Below the pieces are notes generated by a model that ran no database searches, was not told where the DNA came from, and saw nothing but the letters and a program-made list of their open reading frames with translations. Shown here piece by piece: positions 7,858-17,523 of a stretch of 64,000 bases of DNA; the stretch's first letter is position 1, and each line of letters starts with the position of its first letter. Source of the DNA: Corallococcus soli (GTDB lineage: Bacteria; Myxococcota; Myxococcia; Myxococcales; Myxococcaceae); the NCBI RefSeq assembly GCF_014930455.1, contig NZ_JAAIYO010000002.1, positions 744,001-808,000 on the forward strand, in the 5' to 3' direction. The position numbers and the translations under genes were made by a program.

Positions 7858-9696
7858 TCAGGAGGCCGGGGCGTCCGGGTCGTGCACCGGGACGCCCGCC
7901 AGGCGCAGCACCCGCAGCGCGTTGGTGGTGGACACCACCCCCTGCCGGAGCTGGTAGTCGAACACCATCTTCCCGTCCTCCAGGTGGTCGCGGAAGTGCA
8001 CGTTCACGACGTGCGACGCCTTCTCGTCCGCCAGCACCGCCAGGGACAGGTCATGCGTCGTCACCGCGCCACAGGTGCCGGCGGCGAGCAGCAGCCGCAG
8101 CACCTCCCTTGAGGCAATCTGGCGCTCGCGGGTGTTGGTGCCCAGCAGGATCTCATCCAGCAGGAACAGGGCCTGGCCGTGCGCGGCCTGGGCCGCGTCC
8201 AGCACCATCTTCAGCCGCTGCACCTCCGCGTAGAAGTACGACACGCCGCGCTCCAGCGAGTCCTTCACGCGCATGCTGGTGAGCACCTGCATGGGGGACA
8301 GGCGCAGGGAGGCCGCGCACACCGGCGCGCCGGCCAGGGCCAGCACCACGTTGGCGCCCATCGCGCGCATCAGCGTCGTCTTGCCGCTCATGTTGGAGCC
8401 GGTGATGAGCAGCGCGTGCCGGGGGCCGGGCAGGGACACGTCGTTGGGCACCGGCGCGTCCAGGAGCGGGTGCCCCAGCGCGGTGGCCTCCATGCGCGGG
8501 CCCTGGGCCTCCAGCTCCGGCCAGGTGAACGCGGGCCGGTCGTGGGCGAGCCCTCCCAGGCAGCAGAGGGCCTCCAGCTCCGCCAGGCCCTCGAACCACT
8601 GGCGCACGTCGCGGCCGTGCGCGGCGCGCCAGTTCTCCAGCGCGAAGAGGGCGTGGATGTCCCAGAGGGTGAGCCACTGCACCACGGGGTGGAACTGGTG
8701 CCGCTTGAACTCGATGAGCGAGTACAGCCGGCTGAAGCGCTGGAAGAGGGAGGACACCGGCGGGCCCTTGCCCGGGTTGAGGCCGGCCTGGAGCTGCTTG
8801 AGGCGGGGGTGCTCGAAGGACTGCTGCTCCACGCGCTCGAAGAGGGCCGCGTAGCGCACGAAGCCGCGCTCACCGCGCTCCACGGCCTCGTCCATCCGCT
8901 TGAGCGTGGCGCGCGTGGCCACCGCGACCCCCAGCTGCGCGAAGAGGCCAATCCACACGAGGCTGTCCGGAATCACCCCCACCGTGCCCAGGATGAACAG
9001 CGCGAGCGTCACGGGGGGCAGGAGCAGCGCCAGGGGCCGCGACCAGCGCACGGCGTCCAGCGACGGGCCGGACTCCGCCCACTGGATGAACAGCTCCGGG
9101 TCCGCTTTCTCCTTGGCCACCACGCGGGCGTCCACGCAGAGCTCCTGGCGGAAGTCCACGCGCGGGGCCAGCTCCCGGGCCGCGCCCTGCCGGGTCACCA
9201 CCGTGTCGGCGGACGCGGGGGCGGACAGCCACGAAGCCAGCCGCTCCTCGCCCGCGCGGGTCGCCGTCTCGTTGATGAGCTGGAAGAGGCTGCCCTGGCC
9301 AAAGACATCCAGGTCCGTGGCGTAGAGGTGGGTGGCGGTCAGGAACCGCTCCCCGGTGTCCTTGAAGGCGTGCCAGCCGCCCTCCAGCCGCGCCAGCCCC
9401 CGCTCGTTGAGCTGCACGAAGAGCCGGGCCCGCTGCTCCTTGAGGAACACCTGGTGGTGCAGCACCGCCAGCAGCCCGTAGACGACGAGCGCGCCCGCCG
9501 CCGCCCACCACCAGGGCTTGGGCAGCCGGCCCAGGAGCGTGAGCAACGCGATGCCCGCGGCGACCACGAAGGCCACGGTGCGCAGGTTGGCGTACCGGGC
9601 GCTGATGCGGTCCAGCACCGTCAGGTCCGCCTGGGCCGCGGCGCGGCGGTCGGTGTACGTGCGATGGGGACTGGAGGACTCGGGAGGTGTGGGCAC
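7858..9696 (-). CDS. Membrane-anchored MutS-family ATPase
   Basis: The protein (about 612 residues) ends in a MutS domain V ATPase: Walker A GSNMSGKTT with Lys at about 439, then Walker B LFLLDEILLGTNT and a THDLSLA switch. Unlike true MutS it has no mismatch-binding domain. Its N-terminus carries two hydrophobic segments at about residues 33-75 and further hydrophobic helices at about 235-275. This layout is found in a group of uncharacterised MutS-like membrane proteins. A role in mismatch repair should not be assumed. The start is uncertain: the GTG at 9696 was chosen because sequence upstream of it loses family character. It diverges from the amylase gene. Confidence 0.75.
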   Translation of the reverse strand: MPTPPESSSPHRTYTDRRAAAQADLTVLDRISARYANLRTVAFVVAAGIALLTLLGRLPKPWWWAAAGALVVYGLLAVLHHQVFLKEQRARLFVQLNERGLARLEGGWHAFKDTGERFLTATHLYATDLDVFGQGSLFQLINETATRAGEERLASWLSAPASADTVVTRQGAARELAPRVDFRQELCVDARVVAKEKADPELFIQWAESGPSLDAVRWSRPLALLLPPVTLALFILGTVGVIPDSLVWIGLFAQLGVAVATRATLKRMDEAVERGERGFVRYAALFERVEQQSFEHPRLKQLQAGLNPGKGPPVSSLFQRFSRLYSLIEFKRHQFHPVVQWLTLWDIHALFALENWRAAHGRDVRQWFEGLAELEALCCLGGLAHDRPAFTWPELEAQGPRMEATALGHPLLDAPVPNDVSLPGPRHALLITGSNMSGKTTLMRAMGANVVLALAGAPVCAASLRLSPMQVLTSMRVKDSLERGVSYFYAEVQRLKMVLDAAQAAHGQALFLLDEILLGTNTRERQIASREVLRLLLAAGTCGAVTTHDLSLAVLADEKASHVVNVHFRDHLEDGKMVFDYQLRQGVVSTTNALRVLRLAGVPVHDPDAPAS

Positions 9697-9887
9697 GATG
9701 GCCGCGCATGCTGAGCGGCCCCCCGCCCCAGGGCAAGCGCACAACGCGCCCCCTCGCGCTTCCGGTGCGAACCGACAACATCCATCCTCGCCGGAATGTC
9801 CATGAATCCGTTTCTGGCGGGGCTGCGACTGATACGGTGTTTCGTTGTCTCGCGCGTCCTCCCGACGCGTGGGGAGGGACGGGACAC

Positions 9888-12821
9888 ATGGCAATGACTG
9901 GCTGGAGGCGCGGTGCGTGGATGGCGCTGCTGTTGTGGTCGCAGGCAGCCTTCGCTGGCACGGCGACTGTCTATTACTACACGCCGTACAAGGCGTGGAG
10001 CACGGCGTACCTCCACAACGACGCGGCGGGGGCCTGGACGACGGTGCCAGGGGCTTCCATGTCCGCGGCCTGCACCGGCTGGGTGACGGCCACCGTCACC
10101 ACCGGCACGGCGAGCACCTTCCAGGCGGTCTTCAACGACGGGCAGAACCGCTGGGACAACGCGGCCACCTCCACCGGCAACTACAGCCTGCCGACGTCCG
10201 GCGCGCACCAGGTGAAGAACGGCCAGGTGCTGGCGAACGCCGGCAATCCCTGCACCTCCACGGGCACGAACAGCGCGGAGGTCTTCTATTACACGCGCAC
10301 GCGCGGCTGGAGCGCGGTCAACCTCCACTACGCGCCCACGGGCGGGACGTGGACGACCCCGCCCGGCGTCGCCATGAACGAGACGGCCTGCACGGACTGG
10401 GTGAAGAAGACTGTGCCCCTGGGGGCCGCCACCGGGATGAAGGCGGACTTCAACAACGGCGGCACCTGGGACAACAACAACGGCGCGGACTACACCCTGG
10501 GCACGGGGCGCATCACGGTGAAGGACGGCGTCGTCACCGCCAACGCCGCCTCCCCCTGCGTGGCGTTGCCTCCGGACACGACGGCCCCCTCCGTGCCTTC
10601 GGGCGTCACGGCGACCGCCTCCGGGACGACCATCACCGTCACCTGGGCTGCGTCCACCGACGACCGGGGCGTCACCGGCTACACGCTCACCCGCACGGGC
10701 CCGCAGGGGGCCTCCACCTTCTTCACCAGCGGCACGGCCTGGAGCGACAGCGGCCTCACGCCCCTGACGACCTACAGCTACACCGTGAAGGCCTCCGACG
10801 CGGCGGGGAACACGTCCGCCGCGAGCAGCACGGCCTCCGCGAAGACGGGCTCCGCGCCCCCGCCTCCTCCGGCGGGCGAGCCCCTGGGCGGCGACATCCG
10901 CGAGGACTCCATCTACTTCGTGATGACGGCGCGCTTCTACGACGGCGACGCCAGCAACAACCGTGGCGGCAGCATGCACGTGAAGTCTGGCAACGCGGCG
11001 AACAACGACCCGATGTTCCGGGGGGACTTCAAGGGGCTCATCCAGAAGCTCGACTACATCAAGGCGCTGGGCTTCTCCGCCATCTGGATCACCCCCGTGG
11101 TGCTCAACCGCTCCGACTATGACTACCACGGCTACCATGGCTGGGATTTCTACCGCGTGGATCCGCGCCTGGAGTCCAGCGGCGCCTCCTACCAGGACCT
11201 CATCAACGCGGCCCACGCGAAGGGCCTGAAGATCATCCAGGACGTCGTCTACAACCACTCCAGCCGCTGGGGCGCCAAGGGCCTGTTCTCCGCGAAGGTG
11301 TATGGCGTTCGGGACACCCAGTGGAGCTGGTATTACGACGCGCCCGCGTCTGGCTTCGTCTACGACGGCCTCACGGTGGAGCCCACGAGCGGCAAGTCCC
11401 ATTACAACGGCGACCTGTGGTCGACGGCGGAGCCCGCGGGCAACACCTGCCGCAACTGGGGCGTCCCCACGTCCTCCACGAGCCAGGAGGGCTACCGCAT
11501 CTACAACTGCCAGTGGCCCAACCCCACCTCCGGCATGTTCCCCGCCAGCCTCTTCCATCAATGCTGGATTGGGAACTGGGAGGGGGAGGACTCGCGCAGC
11601 TGCTGGATCCACGAGGACCTGGCGGACTTCAACACGGAGAACGCCACGGTGCAGGCGTTCCTCATCGACGTGTACAACCGCTTCATCGACCGGGGCGTGG
11701 ATGGCTTCCGCGTGGACACGGCGGTGCACATCCCGCGCGTGACGTGGAACCGCCGCCTCCTGCCCGCCGCGCACGCCCACGCCCAGTCGAAGTTCGGCGC
11801 CAAGGGCCGCGACTTCTTCATGTTTGGTGAAGTGGGCTCGTTCGTGAACGACAAGTGGAACCGGGGCTCGCCCAACCACTCCGCGCAGTTCTTCACCTGG
11901 AAGGAGCGCCGCGCGTACAGCAGTGACGACGTGGCGGCGGCGCTGGAGCAATACAACTACGAGCAGGCGCAGGGCACGGGCAACCAGCCCACGTCCACCA
12001 ACGCCTTCCTCCAGGGCAACGCGTGGCATGCGCCGGACTCCAGCCAGTTCTCCGGCATGAGCGTCATCGACATGCGCATGCACATGAATTTCGGGGAGGC
12101 GAGCAACGCCTTCTGGAACGGCAAGGACTCCGACGACAGCTACAACGACGCCACCTACAACGTCGTGTATGTCGATTCCCACGACTACGGCCCGAACAAG
12201 TCGTCCACGCGCTACGCCGGGGGCACGGACGCCTGGGCGGAGAACATGAGCCTGATGTGGACCTTCCGGGGCATCCCCACGCTGTATTACGGCTCGGAGA
12301 TTGAGTTCCAGGCGGGCAAGCCCATCGACTGCGGGCCCACGTGCGCGCTGGCCACCACCGGCCGCGCCTACTACGGCGCGAACCTGGAGGGCAGCGTCAC
12401 CGCGAGCGACTTCGGCGTGGTGGGCAGCGCTTCCGGCGCGGTGGCCACGACGTTGAGCAGGCCCCTGGTGAAGCACGTGCAGCGGCTCAACCAGCTCCGC
12501 CGCCGCATCCCCGCGCTCCAGAAGGGGCAGTACTCCACCGACGGCATCTCCGGGAGCATGGCCTTCAAGCGCCGCTTCACCGACACGGCGAAGGGCGTGG
12601 ACAGCTTCGTGCTGGTGACGGTGTCCGGCGGGGCCACGTTCAATGGCATCCCCAATGGGACCTACCGGGACGCCATCACCGGGGACGTGCGCACGGTGAG
12701 CAATGGCTCGCTGAGCGCGACGGTGTCCGGCAAGGGCAACCTGCGCGTGTACGTGCTGGACCTGCCGGGGAACCCGGCGCCCGGGAAGATTGGCGTGGAC
12801 GGGCCCTACCTGAAGCCCTGA
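9888..12821 (+). CDS. Secreted alpha-amylase with two starch-binding modules (GH13)
   Basis: The 977-residue exoenzyme hydrolyses alpha-1,4-glucan. A signal peptide (WRRGAWMALLLWSQAAFA) covers about residues 1-23. Two tandem aromatic-rich modules follow (about 24-115 and 119-225), each with the pattern YYYT..W, WTTVPG and FNDG/FNNG, matching starch-binding families 25/26. Next is a fibronectin type III domain (about 228-322) and a proline linker. The catalytic domain has DVVYNH, nucleophile Asp610 in DGFRVDTAVH, acid/base Glu648 in FMFGEVGS and Asp766 in DSHDYG, so all catalytic residues are intact. GGGAGGGAC precedes the ATG by about 7 bases. A second ATG lies at 9894. Confidence 0.92.
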   Translation: MAMTGWRRGAWMALLLWSQAAFAGTATVYYYTPYKAWSTAYLHNDAAGAWTTVPGASMSAACTGWVTATVTTGTASTFQAVFNDGQNRWDNAATSTGNYSLPTSGAHQVKNGQVLANAGNPCTSTGTNSAEVFYYTRTRGWSAVNLHYAPTGGTWTTPPGVAMNETACTDWVKKTVPLGAATGMKADFNNGGTWDNNNGADYTLGTGRITVKDGVVTANAASPCVALPPDTTAPSVPSGVTATASGTTITVTWAASTDDRGVTGYTLTRTGPQGASTFFTSGTAWSDSGLTPLTTYSYTVKASDAAGNTSAASSTASAKTGSAPPPPPAGEPLGGDIREDSIYFVMTARFYDGDASNNRGGSMHVKSGNAANNDPMFRGDFKGLIQKLDYIKALGFSAIWITPVVLNRSDYDYHGYHGWDFYRVDPRLESSGASYQDLINAAHAKGLKIIQDVVYNHSSRWGAKGLFSAKVYGVRDTQWSWYYDAPASGFVYDGLTVEPTSGKSHYNGDLWSTAEPAGNTCRNWGVPTSSTSQEGYRIYNCQWPNPTSGMFPASLFHQCWIGNWEGEDSRSCWIHEDLADFNTENATVQAFLIDVYNRFIDRGVDGFRVDTAVHIPRVTWNRRLLPAAHAHAQSKFGAKGRDFFMFGEVGSFVNDKWNRGSPNHSAQFFTWKERRAYSSDDVAAALEQYNYEQAQGTGNQPTSTNAFLQGNAWHAPDSSQFSGMSVIDMRMHMNFGEASNAFWNGKDSDDSYNDATYNVVYVDSHDYGPNKSSTRYAGGTDAWAENMSLMWTFRGIPTLYYGSEIEFQAGKPIDCGPTCALATTGRAYYGANLEGSVTASDFGVVGSASGAVATTLSRPLVKHVQRLNQLRRRIPALQKGQYSTDGISGSMAFKRRFTDTAKGVDSFVLVTVSGGATFNGIPNGTYRDAITGDVRTVSNGSLSATVSGKGNLRVYVLDLPGNPAPGKIGVDGPYLKP

Positions 12822-12876
12822 GGCACGAGGGTGTCCGGGGTCGCAGGGGGGCGGCCCCTGCTGCGGCCCGCGTCGT

Positions 12877-12911
12877 CCCCCGGGCCTCGCGGAGGGTGCG
12901 GAGCCCGGGGG
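12877..12911 (+). terminator. Hairpin after the amylase gene
   Basis: CCCCCGGGC (12877-12885) and GCCCGGGGG (12903-12911) form a perfect 9-bp stem with a 17-base loop 56 bp after the amylase stop. There is no T tract, so intrinsic termination is likely but not certain. Confidence 0.45.
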
Positions 12912-13039
12912 AGGGGAGGGAACCTGGAGCCCCGCCGCCCTGGCGGCGCGCGCATTGACTTTCCGTGTGCCCCCGGGATTTGAATGCGCGGCGTGAAGGG
13001 TGGACGGGCCGGGCCGCGCCTCACGGACAGGGTCACCCC

Positions 13040-13936
13040 ATGTCGTTGCCCAAGGTCATGCTGTGCGGGGGGCTGCTCACGGGCCTCCTCGCCGCGCCAC
13101 CCGCCGAAGCCCGCTTCGGAAAGCGCCCGGACGCCCCGAAGCCCGTCCACCCGGCCTCTCCCATTGGCGCGGACGATGAGGACGAGAAGGACCCGAAGCC
13201 GGACGAGGACGAGAACCGGCCGGTGTCCGCCCCCAAGACGGTGTCCTTTTCGGAGGACTGCTGCCGCTACAGCGCGTCGGACGACCTCGCCGCGTTCGTC
13301 GTGGGCGCCGTGTTCGAGCTGCTGCTGAGCGGCCTGGGGGACGTCATCGCCACCACGGGCACCCACCGCGTCCTCCCGCCGGAGGATCCAGAGGCGCCGC
13401 CGCTGCCGCCGGGCTCGGGGCGGCACGCGGTCCCGTTCTCCTTCCGCACGGGCGTGCTGATGTCGCCCGTCCAGGGCGGCCCGGGCGTGGACTTCTCACT
13501 GGGGTGGGACCTGCGACGCTTCGGCGCGGACCTGCGCGTCACGCGGCTGGACCTGTTCCCTGGCAGCGCGGGCTCCCGGCGCGAGCGCACCCTGGGGGAG
13601 CTGCACCTCACCTATTCGCCCGTCGTCAACGAGGTCGTCCGCGTGCGCGCCGAAGTCGGCGTCTCCACCGCGGATCTCCCCCAGGGCCTCGCGGTGGGAC
13701 CCAGCCTGGGCATGTCCGTGGAGGCCTGCGTCCTGGGTCCCCTGGACGTGGAGGCGCGCATGCAGGTGACGCCGTTTCCCTACCGGCAGCTGGATGTCCG
13801 CTCGGGCCTGGCGCTGCACCTGGGCAGCTTCATGCTGCGCGGTGGCGTCCGGGGCCTCTACCTGGATCCGTCCATGCGCGGCGGCACCCGCGACCGGTTC
13901 ATCGGCCCGGAGGCCGGTGTGGGCTTCACCTTCTAG
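13040..13936 (+). CDS. Hypothetical exported protein, probable outer-membrane beta-barrel
   Basis: I do not recognise this 298-residue protein. It starts with a short signal-like segment (MLCGGLLTGLLAAPPAEA), then an acidic Pro/Asp/Glu-rich stretch (about residues 45-65) and a CC pair near residue 75. The C-terminal 160 residues alternate hydrophobic and polar residues (FSFRTGVLMSP, DFSLGWDLRRFGADLRVTRLDLFPG) and end in GVGFTF. A final aromatic residue after beta strands is the usual end of outer-membrane barrels. The ATG at 13040 gives the signal sequence. It converges with mrpC. Confidence 0.55.
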   Translation: MSLPKVMLCGGLLTGLLAAPPAEARFGKRPDAPKPVHPASPIGADDEDEKDPKPDEDENRPVSAPKTVSFSEDCCRYSASDDLAAFVVGAVFELLLSGLGDVIATTGTHRVLPPEDPEAPPLPPGSGRHAVPFSFRTGVLMSPVQGGPGVDFSLGWDLRRFGADLRVTRLDLFPGSAGSRRERTLGELHLTYSPVVNEVVRVRAEVGVSTADLPQGLAVGPSLGMSVEACVLGPLDVEARMQVTPFPYRQLDVRSGLALHLGSFMLRGGVRGLYLDPSMRGGTRDRFIGPEAGVGFTF

Positions 13937-13959
13937 ACACAGCCGCCGCCGGAAACACC

Positions 13960-13998
13960 ACGGGCCCGGCCGCGAGGGTGAGTCGCGGTCAGGCCCGT
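13960..13998. terminator. Two-step hairpin between the exported-protein gene and mrpC
   Basis: ACGGGCC (13960-13966) pairs with GGCCCGT (13992-13998), and inside it CCGCGA (13970-13975) pairs with TCGCGG (13983-13988). The element lies between converging genes and can serve both. Confidence 0.6.
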
Positions 13999-14032
13999 TG
14001 GACGTCATGGCCCCGTTGGCGGGGCGCGCGGC

Positions 14033-14779
14033 CTACTTCTCCTTGGAGGCCAGCTTGCGCAGGGCCTTCTGGTCACGCACGCAGAGGATGCGGCCGACGT
14101 TGCCGAGCACGCCCTCGCGCTTCATCTCGTTGATCAGCGTGGACACGAAGGAGCGCGACGCGCCGACCAGGTCCGCCAGGTCCTGCTGGGTGATGCCGCG
14201 CAGGTCCGTCTCGCCGCCGTGCGGGCAGCGCTCGCCGTGGGCTTCCACCAGCGTCAGGAGGGTGTCCGCCAGCCGGGCCGGCACTTCCTTGAAGGTCAGG
14301 CCGAGCACGCGCTTGCGCAGGGAGCGCACGCGGTCCGCGTAGGCGCGCACCACGTCCACCGCCAGGGCCGGGCGGGCCTCCAGCTGGGCGCGGAAGTCAC
14401 GGCCCTCGATGCTCCACACCTCGGCCTCGCCCGCGGCGACCGCCATCTCCTCGATGGGCGTCCCCTCGGGGCGGAACAGCTCGCCGAACAGGTCGCCCGG
14501 GCGCAGGATGGACACCACCGAGCGGGTGCTGTTCTTGCCAATGCGCATCAGGCGCACGCGGCCGGACTTCAGCAGGTACACGCGGTCCGACGTGTCACCG
14601 GGGCGGTAGATGGTCGAGTTGTGCGGGAAGGACTCGACCTTGAAGTACCCCTTGAAGTCGATGGCCTCCTGGCCGGGCACCAGCTTGTTCGCCGTCACCA
14701 TCATCCCGGAGCTGGTCGCCTGCAGGGGCGCCACGACGTTGGAACCGATAGGGCCGAGGGGGCGATTGAAACCGTGCAT
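14033..14779 (-). CDS. mrpC: Developmental transcription factor MrpC (Crp/Fnr family)
   Basis: The 248-residue protein matches my memory of Myxococcus xanthus MrpC closely, including length and the start MHGFNRPLGPIG. MrpC is the starvation-induced activator of fruA and other developmental genes and represses its own gene. The N-terminal cyclic-nucleotide-like domain spans about residues 40-160 (RPGDTSDRVYLLKSGRVRLMRIG); the C-terminal winged helix includes GITQQDLADLVGASRSFVSTLINEMKREG at about 190-220. AGGAGAA lies just before the ATG. A sigma-54-type promoter at 14850-14865 and operator-like dyads further upstream fit MrpB control. The upstream neighbours mrpB and mrpA are in the order known from M. 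xanthus. Confidence 0.95.
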   Translation of the reverse strand: MHGFNRPLGPIGSNVVAPLQATSSGMMVTANKLVPGQEAIDFKGYFKVESFPHNSTIYRPGDTSDRVYLLKSGRVRLMRIGKNSTRSVVSILRPGDLFGELFRPEGTPIEEMAVAAGEAEVWSIEGRDFRAQLEARPALAVDVVRAYADRVRSLRKRVLGLTFKEVPARLADTLLTLVEAHGERCPHGGETDLRGITQQDLADLVGASRSFVSTLINEMKREGVLGNVGRILCVRDQKALRKLASKEK

Positions 14780-14849
14780 GGGATTCTCCTGGGAAGCGAA
14801 GGAAGCGGAAGGTTGGCTGGCTTGTCTGCGGCGAGCTGACCTTGCTCTT

Positions 14850-14865
14850 TCCAAGAGCCGTGCCA
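14850..14865 (-). promoter_or_regulatory. Sigma-54 promoter of mrpC
   Basis: On the minus strand, TGGCACG, four bases, then TTGGA matches the -24/-12 consensus TGGCACG-N4-TTGCW with a single change. It lies about 70 bases before the mrpC start, giving a leader of roughly 58 bases. Sigma-54-dependent mrpC transcription activated by MrpB is established for M. xanthus. Confidence 0.7.
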
Positions 14866-14960
14866 TGGTCACTTCAAGTATTCCCAGGGGAACAGTTCCA
14901 GGAATGCCGGGTACTTAGCGCTACGGCAAAGTTCCAGCCCCCCCACTGTGTCCGAAACCT

Positions 14961-15008
14961 GAAACAAAACGTTCAAACAGTCTGATCAATTTGAACGAAA
15001 CGTTAAAG
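14961..15008 (-). promoter_or_regulatory. AT-rich dyad upstream of mrpC, candidate MrpB enhancer
   Basis: CGTTCAAA (14970-14977) and TTTGAACG (14990-14997) form a perfect 8-bp inverted repeat with a 12-base spacer. The sequence AAACGTT also occurs at both ends of the element (near 14967 and 14998). It is strikingly AT-rich and lies about 130-160 bp upstream of the predicted mrpC transcription start, the usual distance for an enhancer-binding protein. Assignment to MrpB is inference. Confidence 0.5.
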
Positions 15009-15021
15009 GGGCCCGGGGGAG

Positions 15022-15037
15022 TGTCCGGCCAGGGACA
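15022..15037. promoter_or_regulatory. MrpC-type binding site upstream of mrpC
   Basis: TGTC, eight bases, then GACA is a perfect match to the MrpC consensus TGTY-N8-RAC as I recall it. It lies between the mrpB stop and the AT-rich dyad, where MrpC autorepression would be expected. A second, imperfect copy (TGTC-N8-GAA) begins near 14949. Confidence 0.5.
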
Positions 15038-15040
15038 GTG

Positions 15041-16495
<1,455 letters not shown>

Positions 16496-16502
16496 GGGGC
16501 TC

Positions 16503-17480
16503 TCAGGCAGCGAACGTCAGCGTGAACACCATCCCCGGTTCTGCGCTTCCCTCCGCCCCCACCTCGCCCCCCACGCCCGTCATCACCCGCCGCAGCGCGG
16601 CCAGCGACAGGCCCGCCCCGCGCGCCAGCCGGGAGCCGAACGGATCGAACAGCGTGCCCCGCTCCTCGGGCGGCAGGGCGGCCGCCGGGTCGTCCAGGAT
16701 GAGGCTGACCTGGCCCGGGGCGGCCTGACGCAGCGTCACCTGCACGCGGCCCTCCTCGGGCAGGCCCATGGCGACGTTGAGCAGGACCTGGGCGAGCACG
16801 GGCCTCAACCGGTTGGGATCCACCCGCACGCGGGGCAGGTCCGCCTCTTCCTTCACGTCCACCTCGATGCGGCGCTCGGCGAGCTCAGGGGCCACCATGG
16901 CGGTCGCCTCCTGGACGACCGAGCGCAGCGGGTGGGAGTCCAGGTTCGCCGCGCCCTCGCGCCCGTACTCGGAGAGCAGCCAGAGCATGCGCTCCATGGT
17001 CCGGATCTCCCGATTGGCGATGGTGAGCCGCCGCTTGTCCCGGTCCGAAAGGCCGGTGTTCCGGGCCAGCGTCTGCACGGCCATCTTCACGGACGACAGC
17101 GGGTTGCGGATCTCATGGCTGAGCGACGACGACAGCCGGGAGATCTGCACCGGGGGGGCGCCCTCCAGCACGGCGCCCAGGTCCAGGACGCCCGCGGAGG
17201 CCTCGTCGCCGTCGCGCCCCAGCACGAGCCGCAGGTAGGTGGGGGGCGGGCCGCCGCCGAAGGACGTGGAGACGAACTCCACCGCGCGGCGGTCCTCGCG
17301 GGCCCGGGCGTCCAGCTCACGGGCGCGCTCCTGCGTGATGCCGAGGACCGTGTGGAGGGGGCTGCCCACCAGCGTGGAGGCCGCGCGGCGCAGCACCGTG
17401 TCGCAGTCACCCTCCGCCCGGGTCAACCGGAGGTTGGGAGACCAGGCGAGCTGTGCGACTTGCAGGAGTTGGGCATTCAT
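16503..17480 (-). CDS. mrpA: Histidine kinase MrpA
   Basis: The 325-residue sensor is the cognate partner of MrpB. The dimerisation/phospho-acceptor motif SSSLSHEIRNPLSS places the phosphorylated His at 122. The N-terminal 110 residues form a PAS-like sensor without membrane segments, so it is cytoplasmic. In the ATP-binding domain the N box (LAQVLLNVAMGL) and G2 box (GAGLSLAALRRVM) are recognisable, but the G1 box reads DDPAAAL instead of DxGxG, suggesting weak kinase activity. MrpA of M. xanthus has been proposed to act mainly as an MrpB phosphatase, which would fit. The ATG at 17480 is only 43 bp from the divergent gene. Confidence 0.9.
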   Translation of the reverse strand: MNAQLLQVAQLAWSPNLRLTRAEGDCDTVLRRAASTLVGSPLHTVLGITQERARELDARAREDRRAVEFVSTSFGGGPPPTYLRLVLGRDGDEASAGVLDLGAVLEGAPPVQISRLSSSLSHEIRNPLSSVKMAVQTLARNTGLSDRDKRRLTIANREIRTMERMLWLLSEYGREGAANLDSHPLRSVVQEATAMVAPELAERRIEVDVKEEADLPRVRVDPNRLRPVLAQVLLNVAMGLPEEGRVQVTLRQAAPGQVSLILDDPAAALPPEERGTLFDPFGSRLARGAGLSLAALRRVMTGVGGEVGAEGSAEPGMVFTLTFAA

Positions 17481-17523
17481 TGGTGGGCCTGAAACATACC
17501 GGTTAACGTCGCGCGCTGTCCCT

